Of a stretch of 64,000 bases of DNA, positions 44,061 through 56,063 are shown piece after piece. Within the stretch, counting starts at the first letter, position 1. Each line of letters begins with the position of its first letter. Below the pieces are notes generated by a model, which saw only the letters and a program-made list of their open reading frames with translations, did no database searches and was not told the DNA's origin. The position numbers and the translations under genes were made by a program. The DNA comes from Zeus faber. Lineage: Eukaryota; Chordata; Actinopteri; Zeiformes; Zeidae. The stretch covers positions 1,570,378 through 1,634,377 of the forward strand of contig OY482862.1 of the NCBI GenBank assembly GCA_960531495.1, written 5' to 3'.

Positions 44061-44430
44061 TGAAAATTGGATCAACCTAAAAAAAGAAAAAAAAGAAAAT
44101 TGCTATGACTATTTGTCAAACCTTTTTTGACTAAAATAAATTAAGCTGTAAATTTGAACTTCAACCCAATGATTTGTTTAAGTGCTGTGAAAAAGGCTCA
44201 CTTTGGATATTGTATCCTTAGTAAATCCAACATATTCCAGCCAAATGGTTTTTCTCTCATTATTCTATGAACATTTTGTGTGAAAAACAGGCATCATAAA
44301 TCCAGCTTATTTCTTTACCAAAGGCTGCACATCCTCAAGAGATGGTTGTCAAAAATGCTGATTTAAAAGAAATGTCATAAATTTGGATGAATTCCGAAAC
44401 AAATTCATATTTTTACATTGCTGAAATGAC
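44061..44430. other. Unique AT-rich DNA
   Basis: Nothing recognised between the candidate element and the LINE fragment. Confidence 0.5.
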
Positions 44431-45200
44431 AATTGCTGAAGAAATTGAATGATGGAATCCACGATGCGGTCAGAGATGGATATCAAATCCATGTCCTGGG
44501 AAATAATAGAACTTCTCCAAAAGGAAGTGAAAAAAGGGACATGGGTGTCAAGGACATGGGTGTCAATTGCTCTGGGGCTGTTGAGAGCACCCTCACAGGC
44601 AACATCACTGCCTGGTTTGGAAACAGCACCGCTCAGGACAGGAGAGCTCTGCAGAGAGTGGTGCGTCTGGCTGAACAGACCCCCCACCTCAGGACTTGTA
44701 TACCAGGAGGTGCAGAACCAGAGCCTGCAGTATCATGAAAGATCCTCACCACCTGAACAATGTAGTGTTCCAACTGCAAATGCCTTTGCTGTCACACAGC
44801 AAAAACAGAAAGACTGAGAGAGAGTTTCTTTCTACTAGCCATCAGGACTGTGAGTGCTGATCTCGCCAGTGCCCCCTCCCCCCAAGACACTCATACACAC
44901 ACTGACACTGTCACTTTAATGGGTATACACCTACAACACACTACACACCTACACATATGCTGCTGCTGCTCTCATATATTTGTTGCACACTTCAGATGTA
45001 CAGTATATATATAAACATATTTTTGGATACAGATTGTATATATTTTCTTTGGATATTTTTTAATTTTTTTGTTTGTACAGTCCACATTCCTTTACACATT
45101 TACATTTTTATACTATTTTATGCATTGTTATATTGGAAATTTTATTGCTGCTAAAAATGTGCTGCTGCTAAAAATTTGCACAATCTCTCTCTTTACCTCC
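44431..45200 (+). mobile_element. LINE 3' end (C-terminal coding stub and 3' UTR)
   Basis: A plus-strand frame (44433-44738) reads VESTLTGNITAWFGN, STAQDRRALQRVVRLAEQTP, matching the block after the RT of fish LINEs (normally ..WFGN..DR..L.R.V). A phrase near 44820 ('agtttctttctactagccat') and the following T-rich region with two 'tgctgctaaaaat' units are its 3' UTR. 5'-truncated and frameshifted. Confidence 0.75.
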
Positions 45201-45451
45201 TTCTCCTTTATCTAAGGAAAGCCATGATTTTAAAGACCTATGAAGTTCTTTGAACAATAATGGACGCTACATGTATAACATTTGGACGACCTTTCTGCAA
45301 CTGTTACAACTCAATCCTTCATGACCAATGTCTAGCAAGCAATGCATGCAGTGCAGGGAAGGCCTCCATATTGTAGATCTGATAATCTGATAGTTGTAAG
45401 GTCAACTATTTATTCATTGTTTTTATTTTTAATTAATTTGTTTTTTTTGAC
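45201..45451. other. Unique DNA
   Basis: Nothing recognised. Confidence 0.5.
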
Positions 45452-45690
45452 CTGTGCTGTCAGCATGCTGGGCATACAACACAGAGTATTTGTATGCTAT
45501 TGTATGCTATCTAGGATAGAGTTAGTCTCCAAGTGGAGTTCAACTTCTCAACCTGCAATGCAGCTCTTTATTCATTCTTTAATCATAAAGAACTGCTGCA
45601 AGAACTCCGTCCCGTGGACGGCCTGTGGGATGACAAGAGCACAGCTTGTTGTTACACAGAACCACCACAAATCCCCCTCTTTGGAGAACA
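45452..45690. repeat. Dispersed repeat N, copy 2
   Basis: Counterpart of 30594-30826. This copy has about 40 bp extra in the middle ('gaactgctgcaagaactccg' region). Confidence 0.8.
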
Positions 45691-46264
45691 ATCTTACCAT
45701 GTTTTGGTCTATAAACAACGAATCATTACTACTCTAAGAGGGGCTAATCGCCATGGTTAAGACATGGAAACCAAACCACAACATGTACACCGAGAAAAGT
45801 AAACATAGAAACATCATACGACAACATGTATCGACAAAGCAGAGTTGTTAATTAAGGAGGAAAATTGGAACAGCAATTCAACAAGTGGCCTTTCCCTGAG
45901 ATAGCTATGGCGCCCCCCCCCCCATACCCGGAGGCACCCAACCCACAGCTATCAGCCCAGCATGCGGCCCACCGTGCACCAATGTCATGGTGGGCCGCCC
46001 CACACCCCCCTCAGGTCCCTGACAAGCCCCTGGCCGCTGCAAATAAATCTTGCTGCCAAAAAAATTTCATCACCACATATAAATATACATACATTTGATG
46101 AAGAAAAATCATTGTATCAATGGCCCGCAGGGGGATTTGGACCTCAGTTTGGGTTTGTCTTGGAGCTTTTCAAACCCGACTCTTTACTCTGTGTGTACTA
46201 CATGCAACACATGGACAAATTCTATAACCCTACTCCTTTAATAATGCAAATCATTAAAAGCTGA
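45691..46264. other. Unique DNA
   Basis: GC-rich at 45900-46040 with C runs. No open frame that I can support. Confidence 0.45.
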
Positions 46265-46385
46265 TTCTCTCTCTGCTTCCCGTCGAAAGACATATCAGCA
46301 AAAGACTCTCATCTATTGGATTCGCTAATGCACGGCAATCATTTTGCTGTCAACCGATGATTAATTGGAGCTTTAAGCATCTAGA
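46265..46385. promoter_or_regulatory. Candidate conserved non-coding element 5
   Basis: 'tctattggattcgctaatgc', 'ggcaatcattttgctgtcaa', 'ccgatgattaattggagc' form a dense set of CCAAT-, POU- and homeodomain-like cores free of repeats. Confidence 0.3.
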
Positions 46386-46756
46386 GTTCCTTTATTAATT
46401 TCAGACCACATTTGTCTTCAGCAACCATGGTCCAACGCCGCTTTGTCAAATAATCTATTTCCCGCAGTATATAACACCGTACACAAGTCTGAATATTTGA
46501 GACCAATTCACTGAAGAAAAAAACTATGTCAGGGTGAAAATGATTAAGTGTAGATAAAGAGTTGGGGAAGATCTCTGATAACACTGGTGTTTATTGCCCG
46601 TATTTGCAGAAAACATCGTTATTACAAGTCACCTCGGAGTTCAAAGTCTTACTATTCATCAGCAAACAATGAAATGTTTTGAGAAAATGTTTTGAATAGA
46701 ACACTTGTTTTTTTAATCATCTTCTCTTCTTTTTGAAATCTGAAACCTGAATCCTG

Positions 46757-46835
<79 letters not shown>

Positions 46836-46929
46836 GGGACATCTAGAAGGTTCCACAGAATCAGCCTACTCCACATTACAGTCCTCATTAAACCTACAGT
46901 TTCGTCTGTGGCCCATCATCATTACTAAA
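46386..46929. repeat. Unique DNA with (CA)n at 46759-46833
   Basis: The CA tract is 75 bp without interruption. The flanks hold nothing recognised. Confidence 0.9.
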
Positions 46930-47430
46930 ATGTAGTGATGCAAGTCACGTGAATAATTTGTTCCGAGTGAACGACTCTTTTAAACAACTCGGGAGTCATG
47001 AGTCACTCCGGCAAAATACTGCAGCGAATCGTTAACTGCGACCAGACACACAGGCTGAACTGAGACTTGAAACTTGAATGAAAAGACTTGAAAGCCCCCA
47101 GTTGCGAGTCATGCATGCGCCGCAAGCAGAGGGCAATAACATGCAAATCATTTCTCAAACAAGATCTGTGATTCACGAGTCGTGCCTGCGCCTGCAATGA
47201 CTCCTGACCGAGATTGTGAATGAGATCCTGTGAGCCAAGAGTCACAACTCCCGGATGTCGTTTGGAGTCGCATGCTGTGCATTTGCATCAGCCTGTGAAA
47301 ATTCCATTCACAACTCAGAGCCGACTCTTCTGTCTCTCATCCAACCAAAGTTACAAAAAACTGAATCAAACAAACAAAGAGTCTGGAGATATAACAAATC
47401 AGTCATTCGTAATGAGTCTAATCCATTAAA
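46930..47430. repeat. Dispersed repeat, copy 2 (related to 3.1-3.3 kb)
   Basis: Alternating 'gactc/gagtc' phrases throughout ('aacgactcttttaaacaact', 'gagtcatgagtcactcc') give an irregular inverted-repeat character. The phrase 'caggctgaactgag' is shared with copy 1. Confidence 0.45.
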
Positions 47431-47531
47431 AGAGTGAAACTCTTCATCACAAATTCCAGCACAATTTTTGGAGGCTGCTCATTTTAATACAGCGCAGGAG
47501 TAATAAATCTGTACACAGATCTGTCCATTGA

Positions 47532-47657
<126 letters not shown>

Positions 47658-47664
47658 ACATTAG

Positions 47665-47760
47665 TCCTGTGACTGCCTGCCTTTAGAGGGCACTGCTAAT
47701 CTCATTACAGACAGGGAGTGTGTTGCCCCTGGCAATCTGTAAACCAGCCCTGTGTCCGAG
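47665..47760. promoter_or_regulatory. Candidate conserved non-coding element 6
   Basis: Short block 'gggcactgctaatctcatta' and 'cagacagggagtgtgttgcc' flanked by microsatellites. Balanced composition. Confidence 0.2.
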
Positions 47761-47865
47761 TAGAGGCTAACTGATTGTAGGTGAGTGCAGAGGAGAAGGA
47801 AGGTATCAGTAAAAATAGAATAGAAAGAATGAAGATGGGAAACTGGGAGAGGTGGAGATTACAGT

Positions 47866-47889
47866 TGAGAGAGAGAGAGAGAGAGAGAC

Positions 47890-47937
<48 letters not shown>
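47866..47937. repeat. (GA)n microsatellite
   Basis: GA repeat with two CAGA interruptions. Confidence 0.97.
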
Positions 47938-47941
<4 letters not shown>

Positions 47942-49119
47942 CAACTCAGACCATAGTGGACAAGATGTCTGACAGGTTGAACATTGTTGCACCTGGCCAC
48001 TTCAGCTGCCCTGCTTCCTGAGTATATTTTTGGAAATCGAATTTCCTGCCATTACCAAAAGGTTACCATCTATATTTTGGAAATGTAATTTTTGATAGGA
48101 CATCTATCAAGGGGATTAGAAGATACAGGGCAAGGAAGATACAGGTTAAGTGAAATAGCGTGATGTTTTGACAGCACCAGTAGGTTCTGAAATGGAGGGA
48201 TGCAGATACCAGCAACATAATCTGCTCAGCCATTTATAGAGTGAGTGAGAACTTTAATCCTATTGGAATTCCATTAGAAATGTCAACAGCTGCACAGCAA
48301 CAAACAAAAGAGACAAAGAGGTTTTTTTATGTTACACAACAGTCTTTTATATATAGCTACCTCTGGGTGGGATTGGGCCTTTGGGCAAAATATCATGTTG
48401 CTATATTTTGGGCGAGAGGGCAATTTTGATGGGGTAGGTAGTGAAGTCTGTGAGAGCAACTATGTATGGCTGTTCAGCCCTCGGACTGTCCCTTCAAAAT
48501 TTAGGCAATTTAAAAGTGGACTTGGTGCGCGTGGCATCAAGAGAAAGATGTCTTATACAGTAAGTGGTCATACACAAAACATTGCAAGTCAAAGTGTAAT
48601 TAAAAAAAAAAACAAGAGCATGGCTTTCCATAAATGTTGAGATGCTCTGTTTTATTACACTGTGAGTTTAGGACAATGTAAAGACCTTATTAGAACCCCC
48701 ACCAGAGGGCTTGCCTTAAATCAGGTTTAGTGTTCACATTTGGGACATTTATACAGAGTTTGGAGAAGCATAAGAAATAAGTTGAGAAACAAGACAAAAA
48801 AAACGACACATCAAATTTTCACAAGATCGTGAGATGTGTATCTGTGGATGTGAGTATGTGTTAGAGGGGTTTATTTTCAGACTCTACGGATTTCACAAGT
48901 AAAGTAAGGTGTGTCTGGGTAACCTAACTACAGCAAGATGTTGTGCAATAGCAGTTATAGTGTGAGATTCACAAATTCAACTCATCGTTGTCAACTTGCA
49001 ATATGTGTTGGTAAAATCAAACAAATTTGGAGGCACTACGCAAGCTCTGAAGTGTTTTTGTGCCAGAAATGCCCTCACTGACTGATTAGTGTCAATTGTG
49101 ACGAGATAATTCTCATGTC
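47938..49119. other. Unique AT-rich DNA
   Basis: No gene or element recognised. Open frames here (e.g. 48329-48640) lack known motifs. Confidence 0.5.
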
Positions 49120-49322
49120 AAATTAAATGTTTTGAACCTGCGGAGCAGTTTCCCATGGTTTTTATTTATTGCAAACATGTAATTTGTCAACATATATACG
49201 TATTGTTGGATTGTGTGTAGAGTGATGAGGGAAAAAAATGAATGAAGAGTAAGGCAGTTATTAACATAACAAAATGCGGAAAAAGTGAGAGGGTCTGAGT
49301 ACTTTCTGAATGCACTGTATAA
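49120..49322. mobile_element. Tc1/mariner-type terminal fragment
   Basis: 'gtgtgtagagtgatgaggga', 'aagtaaggcagtt' variants, 'aacataacaaaatgcggaaa' and 'ctgaatgcactgta' match the end of a very common fish Tc1-type element. No coding part remains. Confidence 0.65.
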
Positions 49323-50012
49323 AGAAATAGACAATAGAGTGCATTAAATTTAGCTTTGTTTTCAAATTGTAATCACATTGTTCCATGATTAAACTGAAGC
49401 TTTATTCTCTGACATGGGTTATTATGTTGAAGTCTGTGACGCGGTGGTCTCAAGACTTCAGCGTAGCGTCAATGTTCAATGTTCCTTGCTGGCATTAAAT
49501 GCTGAAAAGGTTTAACCGTCAAACTGTACTGTGACTTCGACTTGATTTTGAATTCTATATGCGTTGAACAGATGCCACCCTCTCTGCTTTCCTCAATGAT
49601 TCCAGAATGACAGTTTAGATGTGGTTATAGTGTGTGGGTGTTGCTATGTCAGTTGAATTACACCGAGAACATTGTACCTTCACTCTGGTGTGTAACACTG
49701 AGCAAAAGCTTGGCTTTTCAATGGAAAAAGCATATACTAGTAATACCCATAAAACATTGTGTAGCTCTGTTATCTTAATTCAATTCCATCATAAACACGA
49801 CACATATTACTGTTGTGTTCGTTCAGGCATATGGGTTCTATTTAGCCATTACATAATGTTCACTCTAATAAAAATGATGGCAGTTATTAATAAACATGTG
49901 GCTGTCATTGTTATTGAATGTTTCCATATTCCACTTTGCACATTATTCATCGCATATAACAAATACCATTACTTTGACATTTCGATGAAAATATCGAATG
50001 CATTTGAGCCCT

Positions 50013-50019
<7 letters not shown>
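49323..50019. other. Unique AT-rich DNA
   Basis: Nothing recognised. A long plus-strand frame (49634-50158) ends in the ATT repeat and has no known domain. Confidence 0.5.
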
Positions 50020-50103
<84 letters not shown>

Positions 50104-50142
50104 CATTATTACTATTATTATTATTATTATTATTATTTATTG
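50020..50142. repeat. (ATT)n microsatellite with (TA)n core
   Basis: About 120 bp of ATT/TTA repeats with a TA stretch at 50028-50045. Confidence 0.97.
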
Positions 50143-50188
50143 CTTAATTATTACGTAAAGTACTTTTATCTTTTCATAATATCTTATA

Positions 50189-50582
50189 CAGGTACTCCTC
50201 ACTGAATGACCGACCTGTTTAACGACCCTTTGGACTTACAACCAACTCTTTGACCAGTCGGTACAATACTGCGGACAATACTGCAGCATGCGCGCTGTGT
50301 GCGTGGCATGTCAGCTTCAAGCATCTCATCGCGAATCACCCTTTATATACTATATATACTATATACTGTATACTATATACACTATACACACTATATATAC
50401 TATATACACTATATACACTACATATACTATATATACTATATATACTATATACACTATATACATCTCATCTCATAACCGTTCTCAGTCTACCGTTAAAAAA
50501 CACAAAATCCTCGCTTATCTACCAATTCGCTTAACGACTTGGTCCAAGGAACAGAACTTGGTTGTTCAGTGAGGAGTACCTG
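50189..50582. mobile_element. MITE with perfect 18-bp terminal inverted repeats and TA target duplication
   Basis: The ends caggtactcctcactgaa (50189-50206) and its exact reverse complement (50565-50582) are flanked by TA on each side (50187-50188, 50583-50584). The subterminal parts are also partly complementary ('taacgaccctttgg' / 'ttaacgacttggtcc'). The interior is a (CTATATA)n microsatellite (50345-50463). No coding capacity. TA duplications point to a Tc1/mariner-type transposase acting in trans. Confidence 0.9.
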
Positions 50583-51599
50583 TACTGTGTTGCCAAGATG
50601 ATGATGCAGCAGGTAGCAACACCCACCAACCATTTCTGACAAACAACTCCTGGTGAGCTGTACAGAAAACATAGGCATACTTAATGAGAAAGAAAACTAG
50701 GAGCAATGAGCTAGAATCCCCTCATTGCATAGAAGAGTAGAGCCCAACGGGTGAATGCAGCAGAAGTGAAGATACTGTATATAAACCACACACACACGCA
50801 CGCAGGCATGCAGGCAGGCAGGAACACAGGCATGCAGGCAGGCAGGCACACAGGCACGCAGCCACACACCCACACACACACCAAGCTCAGTGTTCTTCCT
50901 CTGGAGGTGAGTGAAGGACAGCGTGATCAGTTCTGAATTTGCAGTTGATGAGAAAATCTGCAGTGATCCGTCCCCAATGAGCCAAGCGAACGGACAGGTG
51001 TGAACGAGACAGTTAAGAGTTTTAATGAGGAGGAGGTGAGGATGAAGGGAGACGTGATGAGGGTGGTGGACAGTGGAGGGAGAGTGCAAGGTGGTGGTGG
51101 TGTAGATCTAAATGGTGTTGGATACCTAAACGATGGCATAATTTCTGATTTGAGTTAAAGCCGCTGTGTGGGAGCCGTGGCTTGTTGATCTGCTTTGCCT
51201 GCTTGTTACTTGCCGAATGTTATTCCCAGTCGTGGTTGTGCTCTAATCCTTCAATTTGAGCTGCTGACAAGTAGTAGTAGTCTGTCAAAATACATTGACA
51301 GACTCTACAATAGAGAGAAAATACGACTTTATCGTGTGAAGAATTTTACAGAAGATTTGTAATGCCTATGACAGTGTCTTAAAGGGGGATAAAAAAGGGT
51401 TGCACACAAAATAAATTGAGAGGTATCAATTACTGCAAATAAAAATTGAAAAGAGTATCTATATAACTAGCTCATGCAAAAGTTGTTTGCAGTGTAAAAC
51501 AAATTATTTCAGGTGAAGTATTAATATTAGTAACTGAAGAATGGGGGCAGTCTGTCATTGAAATTGATAATTTTCCCTTACAGTCCAGGTTAGTCAAAG
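50583..51599. other. Unique DNA with a (CA)/(GGCA) microsatellite
   Basis: At 50789-50882 CA and GCAGGCAT/GGCA units alternate. The rest, including a purine-rich segment 51020-51110, is unrecognised. Confidence 0.6.
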
Positions 51600-51990
51600 A
51601 ACATAATTGGAAGTTGCTATAGAAAACAGTGACCCACTTCTACAAGCTCAGCAGCTTCTGCATATTTCTCTTCGTTTTCGCGCTTTCTCAGCGGATATGC
51701 CAGCTTTTGTATCCCTCATTTTCCTCTGTGACCGGTTCCTTTTTTCTTGCTCATTGATTGGGCCCTGTCCTCAGCCTGGTAGGGATAATTAGATTTGGGG
51801 ATGCAGAGAAATAAATCGCTTCTCTTCCCCACACAGACACACATACACACACTTCAGCACATTCCAGATTATGCTAATGATTTAGCTTGTGCTTCCTTTG
51901 AAATGTGCAGAATGAAGGGCTACGCCTATGGAGGGTTCGTTGTTGAGATAAACACAGGGTTCAAACGGAGGACACAGAAATGAATGTCTC
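51600..51990. promoter_or_regulatory. Candidate conserved non-coding element 7
   Basis: Repeat-free block of balanced composition with 'tgctcattgattgggccc', 'gggataattagatttgg' and 'gattatgctaatgatttagc' (POU/homeodomain-like). Confidence 0.25.
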
Positions 51991-52169
51991 AAACTACTCT
52001 CACCCCTAAACTCATCCTGCTAATGATGTGGAGTAGTCGAGTTTAGACGTGATGCATACAGTACGGTGCAGCTTGTCATCTTGTTGGGTTTTACTCATTA
52101 AAATGATCAAATTTTGGCTAAATCCCTGTTATTTGCTAGGCAAATCCAGGGCAAGTTTAATTTGCCATA

Positions 52170-52350
52170 AACTATGCATACCTTTAAGGTCCTGTTCATT
52201 TCACCTCCCAAGATAGCTCATCAGAAACTTTGTTGCAATTGGCCATTCAGGATTAGCCTTTCATCAATATATACGGCGATGCATGTTTCTCCTTCCATTT
52301 ACCTTTGACCCTGGAGTGTACTGCAGTCAGCCTGGTAGCCACTGGATCCG
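52170..52350. promoter_or_regulatory. Candidate conserved non-coding element 8
   Basis: 'actttgttgcaattggccat' (SOX- and CCAAT-like) followed by 'caggattagcctttcatc' (PITX/OTX-like). No repeats. Confidence 0.25.
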
Positions 52351-52479
52351 TATATGCACCTTGAGTAACACTTACTGTATATTTTTATCTACAGTGTATT
52401 TTTGGGGCCTGCACTCCAGATAATCAAGAACTATAAGAATTCATATTTTCAGTGTCTGTCCAGCAAGCCGAGCTGGACA

Positions 52480-52680
52480 GACAATATGGAGGCGAAGGTC
52501 TGATGATTAAACAACTCTGTGCCCACAGTTGATTCAGGCCAACGCAGTCAAATTCATGAATGCCATCAAAGGGAAAGGGAGGCCATCCTAATAGCCTCCC
52601 CTCCTTTGATGTCACCCTGCTGGACTACTTCCTGCCCAGCTCAGACGGAGCGTTTAGACACGTATAGCAAGTTTGTTCTC
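52480..52680. promoter_or_regulatory. Candidate conserved non-coding element 9
   Basis: 'tgatgattaaacaactctgt', 'cagttgattcaggcc', 'ctcctttgatgtcacc' (TCF/LEF-like) and 'gagcgtttagacacg' within 180 bp. Confidence 0.25.
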
Positions 52681-54502
52681 ACTAATACACAAGCCCGGAA
52701 AAAGATAAAAGAAAGCCTGAAACTGTACAACAGTTATCCCTCTTTCTGTTTCACAATTGTCAAAGACAGGTCCACTCCAAATGCAGAAGAGTCTAATGTT
52801 ATGGACTGTTGATAAACAAACAGTGCCACTGTGTCACTGGTGCTGGTCATATCTAGAAGCTGAAAGGGTACAACTGGTATCTACTGTATGACAGTGCACT
52901 ACAGGAAAGATTGTAAGAAGCCTGTTCAACTCCATCCTTAAACTGGCTACTGAAGGAGGAATGAACCCAAGTCTGCCATGCATACTTTTCTTTGCCAAGC
53001 AAACAGGAAGTTAAGATAAAATACCACAAGATAAAATAAAACTAAAGGTACTACAGCAGTAGTTGATATAACGGAGCAAGTGAAATACTGATGCACCATC
53101 AGTCTTAGTGACACATAGTGGTTGCAACATGTGTCCATTTAGCTGAGAACTCTCCTTTTCTTCCATTTTCCCCTCTTGTCTTCGTTATTCCATACAGCTT
53201 TCCTCCACAGCTTTTTATCACAGCTTAAATCTAAGTCCAATGTACACCCCGGCATCTTGCTGTAGTAAAGGCTTATTGCACCCTTAGAGCCAGTGATAAT
53301 ATGGGGTCCAGTCTTTTAAACTCAATTATCCACCAATGGCAAAAGTGGCCATAACACATTTGCCTCTATTAGCAGTGGCAATAACTTCACTTCATTTTTT
53401 TTGCATCAGCGGATTGTTTTGTATTGCCAAGCACCAGCACATTTGAATAGATTACATTTAATGCCACTTTATTGAAGTTGCAATAAATTAAAATGCAATT
53501 AATGCACCCCCAGAAGATACAATGGTGACTGGTTCCACCCACTTACTGCCCAAAACGACGCCCACAGCCAAAAAGAAAAATCACTCACGAGGGAGCAGGT
53601 GAAAGTTTTGTGAGCAGGAAATAGTTGTGCGCTCGGAGATAACAGTCACACGCTCCTTCGGATTCTGCGCGAGCTCAAAGCATGGTTTTCTCCTCGCAGG
53701 CTAAAATACTGCTCGCGCGAGCAGTTTTATTCTTGCTCCTCTACATCCCTGCGCATGGATCTCATTTGAGTTCACGGATTTTGGCACTGATATGCCACCA
53801 CAGCTAATAGGAAAGATTTTTACAGGAAACTTGTATCAAATCTAACTTTATATATAGAGCACCTGCAGGAAAGCAAATGTGAGTCAAAGTGCTTTCCATA
53901 AAATAGACATATTATGACATAGAAATTAAGAAAATAAGAAAATAAATGATTAAAAATAAATAATAAATAAAAATAAAAGCTATATATATATAAATATAAC
54001 CTGCTTGGTCTCTCCCTCTATATAACACATACATTTTCTGTAATATATTTGACATTTTCTTAAATCGATGTAAAACCCACTTCATAAGAATAATTAATTA
54101 TTATCACAATCAGTATCTTTATTACCTCTTATGAAAAAAAGTGTATATTTAAGTATATATAATATACAGTTGTGTAGTGCATTGTATAGGCAGGTACAAG
54201 GAGTATACCTACTTCAGTCCGTCCGAGCATATGTTCCCTTAAAAACACCCACTAAAGAGTTTTTCTTCACAGAAATAGTGGCTAATTATGTAGTTGTCTC
54301 ATTGTCTATAGTCTATGGGCCAGTATTGATTGATTGCTCTTCTGTGGCTAATGTTAATTCCATCCTTACTCCCTGAAGTCAAGCAGCAGAAGTTAAGTTA
54401 CAGCGTTTTCTAAAACTATTGTCCAATTTTTGGGTGAACTAAAGATGTCACTGTTTATAACCCAGGGTGTTTATCCTTCGCTGGACAGCCTGCTTAAAAA
54501 TA
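52681..54502. other. Unique AT-rich DNA
   Basis: A 16-bp perfect palindrome (ctgctcgcgcgagcag) at 53709-53724 lies within a GC-richer 200-bp block (53570-53770) of unknown nature, possibly a small DNA transposon. Otherwise nothing recognised. Confidence 0.45.
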
Positions 54503-54994
54503 ACCATCCATCCATTTTTTTCCTCCGCTTATCCAGGGCCAGGTCGTGGTGGCAGCAAGCTGAGCAAGGAGCTCCAGGCCCCCTTCTCCCGGCAACGTTT
54601 TCCAGTTCCTCCTGGGGGACCCCGATGCGTTCCCAGGCCAGCTAGGATATGTAATCCCTCCAGCGTGTTCTGGGTCTACCCCATGGTCTCCTACCAGTTG
54701 GACGTGCCTGGAAAACCTCCAAGGGAAAGCGCCCAGGAGGCATCCTGATCAGATGCCCGATCCACCTCAACTGGCTCCTTTCGGCGCAAAGGAGCAGCGG
54801 CTCTACTCCGAGCTCCCTCCGGATGTCCGAGCTCCTCACCCTATCTCTAAGGCTGAGCCCGGCCACCCTACGGAGGAAACTCATTTTGGTCGCTTGTATT
54901 CGCGATCTCGTTCTTTCGGTCACTCCCAAAGCTCATGACCATAGGTGAGGGTTGGGACGTAGATGGAGATCACCAGGTGGTGATCAGTTGACAG
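54503..54994 (-). mobile_element. LINE F, 3' end (left of the provirus)
   Basis: The minus strand reads the LINE C-terminus and ends in a (CCAT)-type tail at 54503-54520. At its 5' side (54970-54994) it encodes STDHHLVIS, the DH-containing end of the endonuclease, and then jumps to the C-terminal part, so the RT is deleted. The provirus begins at 54995. The remainder of the same LINE lies beyond it at 62494-63560. Confidence 0.85.
54642..54929 (-). pseudogene. LINE F ORF C-terminus
   Basis: A 95-residue frame reads TERTRSRIQATKMSFLRRVA, GLSLRDRVRSSDIRRELGVE, PLLLCAERSQLRWIGHLIRM and PPGRFPLEVFQARPTGRRPW, ending RPRTRWRDYIS. This is the conserved tail of a widespread fish LINE with an AP-type endonuclease. 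Confidence 0.85.
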
Positions 54995-55511
54995 TGTAGT
55001 GGAAAAAAATGCATCTAACACTTAAAATGAAGAAGAGAGGTTCGAGAGAGTCGAGGTCTGAAGATATAAGACTTTATTATCACTTGCAAGAAGTGACAAC
55101 AGAATCTGAGTTGGTTTGGCAAAGAACTCCCGAGCCGCTCACGGACTCCTTCTTTTAACGTCTTTCTGTTGGTCCAGAATGTACATCTGTTTCCTCAATA
55201 AGGATCCCTTCCTTCCTCCTACACGATCAATAGTACAAAGAACCCGTTTGTCTGCATTCTTTGACGTTAGTTACATTAGCAAACCTTCCCATGTCATATG
55301 GCCATATTCCAGAGGGGATGTTTGCATCAACAGACCCCCCCATGTCACATGGCTCACGGCCAACAAAGCACCCATTCATGTCTTTGCTGACCCCTGTTTC
55401 ACGCACACTTACTTCATTCATATAGCATATGGGCAAGATAATGAATGTTCTTTCTTATTTAATGGTAGAATATAATGAACATATTTCTTTTAAATGTACT
55501 AGTAAATTTCT
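54995..55511 (-). repeat. 3' LTR of the provirus
   Basis: Begins (in plus coordinates) tgtagtgg at 54995 and ends at aaatttct, 55511. The polyadenylation signal is at 55073-55078. On the minus strand a polypurine tract (AAAGGGGGG, plus 55521-55530) lies just upstream, as required for plus-strand priming. Confidence 0.93.
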
Positions 55512-55790
55512 CCCATATATCCCCCCTTTGGGACTTATTAAGTCCCAATGTCAATTACCATTATCTTTAATAACCCAAATTTACAGATGACTACTTGCCG
55601 GACTGCTAGATAAACGAACAGTATTCACATTTGATTACCTGGAAAAAACATCTTGCTTTCTTATCATCACAGGAATTTCAACCTGTTTCAGGGTTTTCAA
55701 CCTGAACCTTTTACTTAAGCAAGTTAAAAAATGTTACCAAATGTGCGATACCCTATAAATGTTTCAATCCTCAGAGTTCAGTTATAAATG
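55512..55790 (-). other. Region where env should lie; env absent
   Basis: Only about 280 bp separate the end of pol from the 3' LTR. No signal peptide, furin site, fusion peptide or transmembrane segment can be found on the sense strand. The polypurine tract is present next to the LTR. Confidence 0.75.
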
Positions 55791-56063
55791 TCATATAAGC
55801 GGCAGCCTGTTTTTTAAGTAGAGCCTTGCCTTGAGCCTTGGGGTTGCATTGGTGACTTTGTATGGTCCTTCCCTCCTGGGCTCGTTCCACTTTCTCCGGA
55901 ACACCCTTAGGTACACCTGGTCGCCTGGTTCCACCCCCCTTGGTGGGTCGTCTTCTGGTTCTGGTACTCGGTCCTTCTCCTGTTGGAATATATGCTTACG
56001 TATGCCAGTTAGTTGCTTGATATATTCTCTAATTTCTAATTGCAATTGTTCCAGTGGAGGACC
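55791..56063 (-). pseudogene. pol: Pol, integrase C-terminal domain
   Basis: In the same frame as the preceding part the sequence continues through IREYIKQLTGIRKHIFQQEK and PGDQVYLRVFRRKWNEPRRE, then GPYKVTNATP. This is the SH3-like DNA-binding end of retroviral integrases. It stops at 55791. Confidence 0.85.

Noticed and set aside
43645-44130. 161-codon plus-strand frame as a possible host exon
   Set aside because: No domain, no splice sites at its edges, and a Lys-rich low-complexity end. The block looks more like a non-coding conserved element.
49634-50158. 174-codon plus-strand frame
   Set aside because: The second half is poly-Ile from the ATT repeat and the first half matches nothing known.
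55512-55790. Possible short env remnant
   Set aside because: No hydrophobic segment, cysteine motif or cleavage site on the sense strand.
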